Below, piece after piece: positions 9,402 through 19,019 of a stretch of 21,090 nucleotides of DNA. Every line of letters starts with the position of its first letter. Positions within the stretch are counted from its first letter, which is position 1. The notes below the pieces were generated by a model. It saw only the letters and a list, made by a program, of their open reading frames with translations, was not told the DNA's origin and searched no databases. A program made the position numbers and the translations under genes. Location: assembly GCA_015039365.1 (NCBI GenBank), contig WION01000759.1, forward strand, positions 1 through 21,090, read 5' to 3'. The stretch comes from Amanita rubescens (Eukaryota; Basidiomycota; Agaricomycetes; Agaricales; Amanitaceae).

Positions 9402-10214
9402 TACGGTCAGATGTGATAGTTGAACGAATTGACTGTTTATTTTTGACTTTGGTAAACGCAATCAAGCCTATTGCGGGAATCTTCAAAACTCGTGAACGCG
9501 ATGCTCCGCCCGTTGAGTCCTTTAGTGTCAAGTGTGTCGGAAAACACCGGGTTTCAGGTTCTTGCATCTGTGTGAAGCATCTCACAAAGGAGATCATTGA
9601 AAGCCGTAGTTAGCTGTAGCATAGCGTTAGGAAATTAGGCACAACGACGGATTGGCATCACGAACCTTGTGTTTTCACTTCGCATACACTCCCAACCAGT
9701 CTCGCACGCGCCCCTCACAGCATCTCAACAGTGCCTCTGACAGTTTCTTCTGTATTTTCGCAGTGTGTGCTAGCACAAGCCCTCCAGCTCCTCATTATAT
9801 GCGAGCGCGTCTGGTTGACGTTCAACGTCTTGGATCACCGTCACGCTGCTGAACGTGTCGAGAAAAGGCTTTGTCACCGGTGCAAAGTGGAAAACGTGAG
9901 GCACGTGCCGCCCCATATACCTGCTGTCGTTTATCATAATACGTCCACGATGAATGGGGTGTTTGCGTGCTCACCAGGGATTCTACTGTCTGACCACAGC
10001 TCGTTCAGCGTTGCCGGCCCGGCAGCGTAAACTTCGCGTTGTTTGGCAAAGCTTTCCGGAAAACACCGAAACCGTCTCGTGTGCGCACAGACGAAAATTA
10101 AAGCATATCTGTACCCAGTGAGGTGCGTCAAGTTTGACTTCGTCATCGCAAGTCTGGTACGTTCTCAGTCCGCTCTATGGACGGTATACCTGTGCTCACT
10201 GAGATTATGTACAG
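9402..10214. other. Intergenic region, no recognised gene
   Basis: I searched this stretch for the PX domain and N-terminus that should precede the sorting nexin relic and found none on the plus strand. Open frames here (9413-9613, 9731-10030, 10043-10288) have no recognisable motifs. A perfect 10-bp palindrome containing an E-box, GGCACGTGCC, lies at 9900-9909. Confidence 0.45.
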
Positions 10215-11084
10215 GACCATTCCGACTTGGGTACGGCGCTCAACGGATTCAGCTTGAACGAGTCGGACGAAATGGCCTGTGCCATTGAAAAGACCGGGCA
10301 AGCTGTAGACGCTACCTGGTAAGAACTCCCTATTTTACGTACTTTAGCTGCTATTAACCCGTGCGACTGTAGTTCCAGGAACTCGAGCAAAACTGGGCAG
10401 AGCCGCTGGAGGAACTGGAAAAGAGCGGAAAGGAGGCGCAGAGATTGGAAGAGGCATTGGGGAGGGGGAGAGGCGTGACGAGTCTATCCCCTGGTCGTCC
10501 TTCGAGCGTTGTGGGGCCAAAGATGAATAACCCGAGCGAATCGGATAGCGGGGAGCAGACTGAGCCATCTGAACCCGATCATGTCTGCGATTGCGGCGGA
10601 GGGACACCACAGCGGAAACTGCAGAGCCGCAGCACTCGGAGGGTGCTCCTCTTCCCGAATCGCCCACCGCTACTCCATCTTGGAATCACCAAGACGATCG
10701 CTCAGGTGAGTGAGGAGTTCTTCTTACACGTGTCACCGCTGCCATTAACTGACTACATATATCGCGTCCGCAGCTGGAAGAAGCGCTCCATTTGTCAGCT
10801 ACAGATCTCAAGTACCGCTGTGTACCGCCATACAAGCTGATCTGGACCAGTTCACTGTTCAGTCGCGGATTTGAGAGAGATGTGTATCGCTATGGCAAAG
10901 AGCCATCGGCATTGGGCGAAAAAGGTGAGTCGGTGTCGACAGCATTTCTTTTTTTTTTTTTTGTTTGCTGATGAGTGCGATGGTAGACTTGGGGGATGGA
11001 GAAAGTGGGATTGGGGGCGGCGCTGGTGCTGGCGAAGGACAGACTGTGAGGAGGGATTCGACGGCAATGCTCAATGGGCGGTGA
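10215..11084 (+). pseudogene. Sorting nexin SNX41/ATG20-type relic (5'-truncated, frameshifted)
   Basis: Remains of a PX-BAR sorting nexin, a protein that binds PI3P on endosomes and acts in recycling and selective autophagy. Exon-like blocks are 10215-10318, 10373-10705, 10774-10924 and 10987-11084, separated by good GT..AG introns. Diagnostic pieces are DHSDLGTALNGFSLNES and AIEKTGQAVDAT, QELEQNWAEPL, KEAQRLEEALGRGRG, IAQLEEALHLSATDLKY, and ADLREMCIAMAKSHRHW near the end. It is broken in several ways. The PX domain is absent upstream. Blocks 1 and 2 are out of phase. NWAEPL runs straight into EELEKS, where the family has a long BAR helix. Block 3 needs three different frames (IQADLDQF and ADLREM are each shifted). 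It is probably a partial duplicate, with an intact copy expected elsewhere in the genome. The 14-T run at 10949-10962 is in its last intron. Confidence 0.75.
10949..10962. repeat. Poly(T) tract
   Basis: Fourteen consecutive T in the last intron of the sorting nexin relic. A homopolymer with no assigned role. Confidence 0.9.
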
Positions 11085-11602
11085 GGAGTGTCGTGTCGAG
11101 TTGTTTATCGTTCAATGTCATGAGAATGGATTCGATTTCAAGAGCCGCGATGATCGCCAGTGTTTCAGCCGTGATTTGAAGGAACATCGGTGGCAGTATA
11201 GCCCAACTCAGGTTCGAATCAGTTCAACCCCGTATCTCAGGCCATGTAATAGCATCTTACAGAAATAACCAAGAACATCTACAACTTGCTCACTACAATG
11301 CCAAGAGTACCGTAACAGCATCAATCGGCAGCACTACATGGATTGGCTATACGAGAACTTGAAGCTGAGCGCTAAAATTCGTTTAGGTCAGCCAACGCGC
11401 GGGGCTGCCATCGGAGCATCGATGATTTTAGACTCAGCATAAAGCGGCAAGCTCGCAAACGCTTCTACGCACCCATAACCAGTAGATCATCTCACGAAAA
11501 CTTGAACTTTAGATAGGGCTCAAAATAGAATGTGAGAAATCTCCGTATGTTCTTCTCTTCCACATCGTGTTCCTTCTCAACTTGAGGCATCTTCCATAGA
11601 TC
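11085..11602. other. Intergenic region upstream of P450 copy 1
   Basis: 3' flank of the sorting nexin relic and promoter region of the first P450. No clear TATA box like those of P450 copies 2 and 3; the nearest A/T element is CAAAATAGAAT at about 11521. The leader just before the ATG (TTGAGGCATCTTCCATAGATC) resembles those of the other two copies. No gene seen. Confidence 0.45.
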
Positions 11603-13728
11603 ATGCTAACTTTGCTTTTGTCGCTTCTTGTTGGGTTCGTCGCCCTTGCAGTTGTATGGCGCAGAAAAACGGTTGCTCCTTATCCTCCGGGACCGCCGCC
11701 CAAACCATTAATCGGAAATGCGCTTGATATACCCTCTGAGATTCAGTGGGTTAAGTACTTGGAGTGGTCCAAACGTCTGAAGAGTGAGTTGCACTCTTAA
11801 AACGGTCCCAACTTGTTCTCTTGAACAACATAGGTGATATTATTCATATGTCAGCTATGAATAACCACATCGTCGTTCTCAACAAAGTGAGCGATGTAAC
11901 GGAGCTCATGGAGAAACGCTCGGGTATATACTCCAGCCGCCCGTGGATCCCAGTCGCTGAAATGTCAGGTGGACGTTTGTAGTAATTACACTCTTTTGAC
12001 GTTCGTTTTACAGGCTAGGAATCATCAACCTCACTGGGGTGCTTCCTTATGGTGAACAATTTCGGCGACACAGAGTAATATACCACGAAGGCCTGAGAAA
12101 GGAGTTTATGCCACTCTACCATACCACGCATGTGGAAAAAGTCCATTGCATGATTGATCGGCTCCTCAGCGATCCAGAAGGCTTCAGATCCCATTGCAAA
12201 TGGTGCGTTTCAATACAAACCCCGACCACTAGGTGTTCATTCTTTCTGCAGGCTAGCCGTCGCTTTCACCATGTCCACGACGTTTGGATATGATATTCCG
12301 GTCCAGGGCACAGATTCTCGATATACCGGTTTAGCAGAACAGGTCATAGCTGCGACATCTAAGCTTTTCCAGTCAGGAGGGACGCTTGTCAATGTCTTTC
12401 CTCTTCTCAGGTTTATACCTCCTTGGGTTCCTGGAGCATCGACACAGAGATTTGCAGCCAATGCCAAGAAGGCGTGGATAGCTTACCAAAACGAGGCTTT
12501 TGAAGACGTGAAATCAAATTTTGTATTGAAGTGCTTTGTTTCATCTCTTCCAGACAGCTGACATTGCTCGTAGCTCGCAGGAACTTTCAAGGATTGCTTA
12601 TTGACAAGGCTGCTAAGCCACCGTTTGAAGCATGATGGTGCGACATTTGACGGCGAAGACGACCTCAAAGCTACTATGGGAACCATTTACATTGGTACGT
12701 ACTACGTCTAGTTCGCGGTAATGTCTCGTCTTGTTCAACCACGAATCAGTCGGTACAGAAACGGTAAACAAGACAACCATTTCTTCCAATATTCCGAAAT
12801 TGAACAGCCAAGTAGACGCAAGTAGTACAAATATTTTTCTTCATGGCCATGGCACTCTACCCTTCTGTACAAAAGCGAATTCAGGCCGACATCGATAGCG
12901 TCGTGGGGAAAGATCGACTACCTACTTATGAGGACAGGGCATCATTGCCTCACGTCGAAGCTGTACTACGAGAAACTTTACGGTGGAGGCCCGTTCTTCC
13001 TCTTGCTCTTCCCCATACCTCAGTTCAGGATGACATATTCAAAGGATTCTACATCCCGAAAGGTGCGCTTATATCCCGATATGTAAAATCCCCGTAATTT
13101 CTTTTTAGGCACTATCGTTTTGCCGAATACATGGTAGGTTTCGGCCATAGCATGCGGTCACTCGTCGTGACCTTCGTGTTTATCAGGGCGATTAGCCAGG
13201 ATGAAACAATATACTCGAACGCCGACGTGTTTGATCCTGAACGCTTCTTTAATCCAGACGGCACTCTGAACGATGACACGGTCGACTATACTTTCGGATA
13301 TGGACGCAGGTATGTACCGTTTGTCGGATAGTAAGTTCTCGTTGCTCACTGGTCACTGGTCATATAGGTACTGCCCTGGAAAGCATATGGCCAGAGATGT
13401 CGTAAGTCATCCGCGTCACATTGGAAACGTAGTCTCTCCTGACATTAGCTTATAGTTGTGGTTGATGATGGCGTCTGTACTCGCGACTTTTGATATATCC
13501 AAAGCAAAGGACGAGAACGGGGTAGAGATAGAGATTGATCCAAATGCATTCTTCTCTGGACTCATAAGGTAATTAATATACTTTGCCTTCCATACAATGA
13601 ACTCAACCGGAGTTGAAAGTGCCCCACAAGAGTTCAAATGCGCTATTGTTCCTCGTTCCCCGCGAGCTGCAGACTTGATTCGTTCGGCGGCCTTAGCTGT
13701 TCAGGAGAGTATGAGTGTTGGGGTATAA
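11603..13728 (+). CDS. Cytochrome P450 monooxygenase, tandem copy 1
   Basis: Heme-thiolate monooxygenase, 518 aa, anchored in the ER by an N-terminal hydrophobic helix (LTLLLSLLVGFVALAVVW) followed by the hinge PYPPGPPPKP. Twelve exons: 11603-11783, 11834-11963, 12014-12202, 12252-12522, 12574-12694, 12750-12763, 12816-13062, 13109-13133, 13187-13309, 13368-13401, 13456-13568, 13620-13728. Landmarks are C-helix PYGEQFRRHR, I-helix motif VGTETT (14-nt exon), K-helix ETLR, DPERF, and the heme loop FGYGRR|YCPG, whose Cys is the iron ligand. It resembles the agaricomycete P450s usually labelled O-methylsterigmatocystin oxidoreductase-like. The reading frame is intact. Oddities: V replaces A/G at the first I-helix position, F replaces the usual C-helix Trp, and intron 2 has a GTCAGG donor. 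Substrate unknown; needs a P450 reductase encoded elsewhere. Confidence 0.93.
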
Positions 13729-14136
13729 AATTGGCCTTGATAGGTGATCGCTTTACTTTTGATCTTCCCGGGTGAGGTAGGACATCTGCTGGTGGGAGCG
13801 AGAGACAAGTAGGGCTCTCAGTGTTAATTCGTTCAGTTTTCCCCTGCTCCCCGTGAACATAGTGCTATCCACAATACAAATCCATGCTTTATATAGTGTC
13901 GTTTTGGATCGGCACGCCGGTCCGTGTGTGACGCGTGACGTACATACCCCGAAAAGGAGGTTGAAATCTACCCCCGCTTCACAGATGTCGCTCTAGATCT
14001 GGAACCCCATGCGAGAATTCCATTTCATTATTATACACAGCACCATGTCCCTACCGGTGTCTTTGATCACCTGCAGTTTGTTTCAAACGCAAGGGAGCGA
14101 CGCATAAAAACAACCCCGGGGTCCCGTCTCCAGACA
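13729..14136. other. Intergenic region
   Basis: 3' flank of P450 copy 1. A TTTATATAG element at about 13888-13896 and CATAAAAA at about 14103 are possible TATA boxes for the hypothetical gene downstream. No coding signal. Confidence 0.4.
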
Positions 14137-14688
14137 ATGCAGAACTTGGCGACACCCATTCTCAACGTACGCGGGACTCCCATGTTGACGCGCGTCGCTC
14201 ATGAGCCACCCCCTTTCCACTTATGGAGTAGAATTACGGGCGGTGTCAGACAACTACAGTGTTCAGCGACGCTGATAGAGATGCTACTTCAGGGTGAGGA
14301 CATCTGTCGTTATATTCCATGCGCCTGTTAATATAAGTCTTTTAGGCAAGCCTTCGTCTACATGGAATTCGAGGACTCGATCGGAATCTTGGTTTCGAAT
14401 GGGGAAAGCACTAAAGGCGTTGACGTCTATTCCCAGAAGCTCATTCCACGATACCCGTGCGTGGCAGAGGCCAAATTGATCAAGCAGATCACTGAAAAGT
14501 GCCAGCAAATTAGCAAGGCACCACGGCTACTCAAAATGTCTTTGCAGTCACTATTCGGCTGGTCTGCAGAAGAACTTGCGGTCCAGGACGCTATCCATTC
14601 AAGCGCCAAAGACGAAATGATATGGATGTCCATACAACATTGGCGGTTCCACGTCATGTCTGTTTGGAATGGATTACGACGGTCATAA
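14137..14688 (+). CDS. Hypothetical protein between P450 copies 1 and 2
   Basis: Weakly supported two-exon model of 164 aa: exon 1 14137-14293 (GTGAGG donor) and exon 2 14351-14688, using the acceptor CAAG at 14350. Exon 2 is a coherent open frame with a mixed, protein-like composition (YMEFEDSIGILVSNGE; later LIKQITEKCQQISK and LFGWSAEELAVQDAI). Using the stronger acceptor TTTTAG at 14345 instead shifts the frame and gives a 112-aa product ending at 14479. Without splicing, exon 2 alone could start at ATG 14362 (108 aa). No family recognised, and no signal peptide or membrane helix. It could be a remnant. Confidence 0.35.
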
Positions 14689-15203
14689 GGTGAGCACCGT
14701 ATTTAAGGATCTCCGCAAGAAATTCATAAATGCAATAAGCTCGCATTCTCACGATGTGCCGATGTAAATGCATAATTTGATGGATGCTGGAATAGAACAG
14801 GCGACCACGAGGGTGTTTCTGCATCCTCATGATAACCCTCCACGTTTGAACGTAATGACGTCATTAACACAGCCCAAACGGGTTCAACATTAAAATACGC
14901 ACATGAACCTTTCGCGTGTTAGGCTTACCTACTTTGGAACGACAGGCAAGGGGCTATGGAAGTATGTTGAACCAACTTTCTTCTAGTCTGTCGGAGCGTT
15001 TTACGTTACCCTTCGTAGAGTCGGTTTTGTAACTCAGTCTGCCAAATTAACCATAAACCCCGGAGAGGACCTCTGCCGGCCATCATTCCTCTCACTCTCA
15101 TGAGAATCGAGAGGTAATTAAGCTCGGAAGTGTCACGGAACGTATTCCGCAGCCAACCTCGTGGTCCCCGTCAGGCAAGAATGGTAACAAATGAGCATAC
15201 CCA
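14689..15203. other. Intergenic region
   Basis: Nothing recognisable on either strand; only short open frames. Confidence 0.4.
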
Positions 15204-15486
15204 TCATACGCAGGGGAATTGCTGAGGACCAGATGCCGAAGAAATAATCGGCATCGTCAACGATTCCAGGATCAATTGGGCGCTGCATGGTCCAAGGCAC
15301 AAGTGGATTGAGGGGATACACTGCCGCAGACCACATTTACGCGGCACGTCAAACAATAAGAAAATGACAATAGGGTGGTACCCCCGAAATCCCCTAAAAG
15401 GGAGCGAGCAACGCTCTCGATCCAGCTTCAAATATACCAAAAGCTAGCACTTACCAAGCGCCGAGAACTGATTCGGTCGGAACCAT
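15204..15486 (-). CDS. Small hypothetical protein divergent from P450 copy 2
   Basis: Candidate two-exon minus-strand gene of 73 aa: exon 1 15486-15455 (ATG, MVPTESVLGA), then a 61-nt intron with a textbook GTAAGT donor and CTTTTAG acceptor, then exon 2 15393-15204. Exon 2 begins GFRGYHPIVIFLLFDV, a short hydrophobic stretch. The splice signals are good, but the product matches no family I know and may be a truncated gene start. It lies head-to-head with P450 copy 2, about 75 bp apart, so the two would share a promoter region. Confidence 0.3.
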
Positions 15487-15501
15487 TTTGAATGCTGGTG
15501 A

Positions 15502-15508
15502 TATATAA
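15502..15508 (+). promoter_or_regulatory. TATA box of P450 copy 2
   Basis: TATATAA about 55 bp upstream of the ATG at 15562. P450 copy 3 has the same element about 70 bp upstream of its start. Confidence 0.5.
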
Positions 15509-15561
15509 CACATCGTGGGCATTGAGCGCGTTAGTCAAACTCAAGACATCATCCGCAGAGC

Positions 15562-17687
15562 ATGTTGACTTTGCTCTTACCTGTTCTCGCTGGGCTAGCT
15601 GTCGTCCTTACGTTGGTATGGCGCAGGAAACTGCCTGCTCCTTATCCTCCAGGACCACCGCCAAAACCATTCATTGGCAATGCAGCTGAAATCCTTTCAG
15701 AGATGAAATGGGTCAAGTATTTGGAATGGTCAAAGCGTCTCAATAGTAAGTTCCTTCTCGAAAACGTCTGAAAAGTCTTTTGAAAAATTTAGGTGATATT
15801 ATCCATATGTCATGCATGAATAATCATATCGTTGTTCTTCACAAGTTGGAAGATATAACAGAGCTCATGGAAAAACGCTCAGCTATATACTCAAGCCGTC
15901 CGTGGATCCCGGCCGCTGAAATGTAAGGCTGTCATTCGCATGGTACCCAGGTCTGACGGTCGTATTCTATCCTGGTCAGGTTAGGTATTGATTACGTCAC
16001 CGGACTGATTCCCTACGGCGAAAAATTTCGGAGGCACAGAACGATATATCACGAATGCCTCAGAAAGGAGCTCATGCCACTTTACCAGACCACACATACG
16101 GAAATAGTTCATTCTGCCGTTGATCGACTTCTCAGCGATCCTGGAGGCTTCAGATCTCACTGTAAATGGTGTGCTTTAAGGTATACTCCAGTTAGCGGGT
16201 GCTCACTCTCGTTCTACAGGCTAGGCATCGCCGTCATCATGTCCACGACATTTGGATATAACATCACGCTCAGAGAGGCAGATGATCGATATGCTACTTT
16301 GGCGGCACAAGTGTTAACTGTGATTTCTCTGTTGTTACAGCCAGGAGGAACGCTCGTCAACATGATTCCGTTCCTCAGATTTGTCCTTCCGTGGATTCCT
16401 GGAGCATCAACTCAGAGATTGGCGGCCAACGCAAAGGAGGCATCCATAGCTTATAAAACCGAGACTTATGAGAACGTGAAATCGAATTTGGTAAATGTCT
16501 CGTTTCACATACTTTCAGACAGCTGAAAATTGCTTGAAGCTCGCGGGGACTTCCAATGATTGCATCCTGACGCGATTGCTGAGACACCATCTGAAAGATG
16601 ACGGTATTACATTTGAAGGCGAAGACGACCTCAAAGAAACAATAGCGAATATTTACCTTGGTGCGCCTTATCCCCTTAGTGCTGTGCTTTTCTAAGTCGG
16701 GGTCCGGGGATCAGCCGGTGCAGAAACGGTATACAGAACGATTTTTTTTTAATTCCCAAATTTAACCAACGAACAGATCCAAGTATTACAATTAGTTTTC
16801 TTTATGGCCATGGCTCTCTATCCTTCCGTACAAAAGCGAATTCAGTACGAAATCGATAGTGTCGTTGGGAGAGATCGATTACCTGCATTTGAGGATAGGG
16901 CCTCACTCCCATACGTTGAGGCTGTCTTGCGAGAAACCTTAAGGTGGAGGCCCGCCGTTCCCCTCGCCGTTCCCCATGTATCGGTCAAAGATGATGTATA
17001 TAAGGGCTTCTACATTCCCAAAGGTTCGCTAATATCACAACATACAAATGTCGTTATTCAGATGCTTTATTCTCCAGGTACACTTGTTTTTGCGAACGCG
17101 TGGTACGTCTTCCCAAATTCATGCACCACATTGCTCGCAGTGAACGCATTTTTTTAGGGCGATCAGCCAGGATGAGGAGAGATATTCAAATCCCGACTCG
17201 TTTGATCCTGAACGTTTCTTTAATCCGGATCGTACCCTGAACGACGATAGGGTTGAGTACGCTTTCGGCTATGGACGCAGGTGTGCATCACTTCCCGCAT
17301 ATATTCCATTCGTTCACTGTTTGCAGGATCTGTCCTGGAAGATTTATGGCCAGAGATGTCGTAAGTAAGCTGCCGTGTCAGACGGCATGTCCCCCCTGAA
17401 GCCGTTTGACAGCTGTGGATAATGATGGCTTCGGTACTGTCAACTATGAACATCTCCAAAGCGAAGGATGAGACCGGAGTCGAGATCGAGATTGATCCAA
17501 ATGCAATCAGTTCCGGGCTCTCAAGGTAAGTAATAAAGCTACCTTGGGTACGTTAGGTTCATTGAAGCGGGATCTTGAAAGCGCCCCACTGCCCTTCAAA
17601 TGCGCCATTGTTCATCGGTCCCCTCGATCCGCAGAACTGATTCGTACAGCCGCTAAGGCTGTGAAAGAAAGGATGAGCGCGGAGTAA
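15562..17687 (+). CDS. Cytochrome P450 monooxygenase, tandem copy 2
   Basis: Complete paralogue of copy 1, also 518 aa, with exons 15562-15745, 15793-15922, 15980-16168, 16220-16490, 16540-16660, 16715-16728, 16777-17023, 17078-17102, 17158-17280, 17327-17360, 17413-17525 and 17582-17687. N-terminal membrane anchor (LTLLLPVLAGLAVVLTLVW), hinge PYPPGPPPKP, C-helix PYGEKFRRHR, I-helix AGAETI, K-helix ETLR, DPERF and heme loop FGYGRR|ICPG. Of the three it is nearest to consensus in the I-helix, but Ile follows the conserved Thr where T/S is usual. Intron 3 is 51 nt with no stop in frame, so retaining it would be tolerated by the reading frame. An alternative in-frame acceptor at 16518 would add seven residues before exon 5; it is not usable in copy 1. 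Substrate unknown. Confidence 0.93.
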
Positions 17688-18096
17688 TGAATTGGTTGAT
17701 TAAGGTGATCAGTTTTCTTGAAGTCTTGGTTGATAAGAAACATTTTCATCTGTTAGTTTCCTTGTTTTTCGGACCTGCCCCGTTCATCGTGTACGTACCG
17801 CTCCCCATGATACTTATCTATAGTCCGTTGCCGTTTTATGCATGTCGCACGGTTGACGTTGATCAATTGATCGGTAACTGAACAATTGTAACGCCTTTGG
17901 GCCTGCCGGTTAACAGCACTTATTTGCAACTATTGCCTTGTGAATAACTTTTATTCATGTGAGTCAAGTGGCATCCGTCGGCGCCCGACGCAAGCTAAAA
18001 ATCAGATATATTATAACGTGACAGGAGTGGCATACCACTGCCAGGGATCCGCTTAAGCTTGGTTCCGTCACGGCAGGTTCGGTTTCCTTATTTAGA

Positions 18097-18113
18097 TGCC
18101 ACGTGCCGTGGCA
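18097..18113. promoter_or_regulatory. Perfect inverted repeat with E-box core
   Basis: TGCCACGTGCCGTGGCA: 7-bp arms (TGCCACG / CGTGGCA) around a 3-base centre, containing CACGTG. It lies about 0.9 kb upstream of P450 copy 3. A possible bHLH binding site; no functional evidence. Confidence 0.3.
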
Positions 18114-18943
18114 GCTAACCATCACAGCGCGCAATTCGGCTTCATGATCTGTCTTTCGAATGAGCAAGACATCTACTAGCATATCAGCTAGGCGGTACAT
18201 TCCACCCCACAAGAACGTTTTACGTTGGACCCGCGATCTCGTAATACCCAGAAGGCTCAGCGAAGCTCCATCATTCCCGAAGCAAGTCCGTCGAACGATC
18301 CCGTCCCTTTGGCTCCACCCGTGTGGATGAACTTAGAATGATTGAACGCTTGAATTGCTGGAACAATGAAGGTTGAACCAGTGAATTCATGGCTAAACTC
18401 GTGAAGGGTTCACCGGCGCCTTCAATACACTCCTACACCACGTTCGAGCCGTTGTCATTACAAGCACCGCCTCAGATACACGATGCTCCAGTTGGGCGTC
18501 CTCGTGGCCGCTTTGATGTTTTGGGTCATGTTGGGGTACTTAGACATAGCTTGTACGTGTCAAAAATGCTAATACAAACCACACTTAGTGATCTTCGTTT
18601 AGGTAATGGATGAAGCCACGCGCTTTTCTTCCTTTCACGGTCACATCCTGCCGCTTACACGAATCTTCCTCGTGTCACTGGGGCTCACCTAATTTCTAAC
18701 AACAAAAATAACGAGGCGTGGACTGGGCATTCTTTGTGCCAGAGCGTTCTATCCTTCCAGCGTCGGTCTTTATGCTCGATACATTAACTTGATCATGGAA
18801 ATTTTGCAGAGATAAGTCTGCTCATCTACTTCCACTCCGTGTTTGTCCTCGTGATTTCTGCCTGGAGGAATGTCGTAACGCCAGCATACCCATTGATCAA
18901 AGATATTACATGTCAGGGATTTTCTGTTTGAAACAGGTGACAC

Positions 18944-18950
18944 TATATAA
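18944..18950 (+). promoter_or_regulatory. TATA box of P450 copy 3
   Basis: TATATAA about 70 bp before the ATG at 19020, matching the arrangement of copy 2. The leaders just before both start codons are similar (CTCAAG...CATCCGCAGAG versus CTCAAGGAAGCTTCCGCAGAA). Confidence 0.5.
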
Positions 18951-19019
18951 TGATGTCTTCACTGCATCCACGCGGCTTTCAAGAGCACTTTAGCCCACTC
19001 AAGGAAGCTTCCGCAGAAT

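Larger units (their letters stand above)
17688..19019. other. Intergenic region upstream of P450 copy 3
   Basis: About 1.3 kb with no convincing gene. A minus-strand frame (18212-17964) and a plus-strand frame (18389-18613) show no motifs. In another frame near 18480-18545, MLQLGVLVAALMFWVMLGYL is a single hydrophobic segment without a supported gene around it. An E-box-containing inverted repeat lies at 18097-18113. Confidence 0.45.

Noticed and set aside
9652..10214. Search for the PX domain of the sorting nexin
   Set aside because: No plus-strand frame here contains PX-like motifs, supporting truncation of the relic.
11205..11235. GGTTCGAATC, resembling a tRNA T-arm
   Set aside because: The flanking bases do not pair into a T stem, and no acceptor stem, D-arm or anticodon arm can be formed around it.
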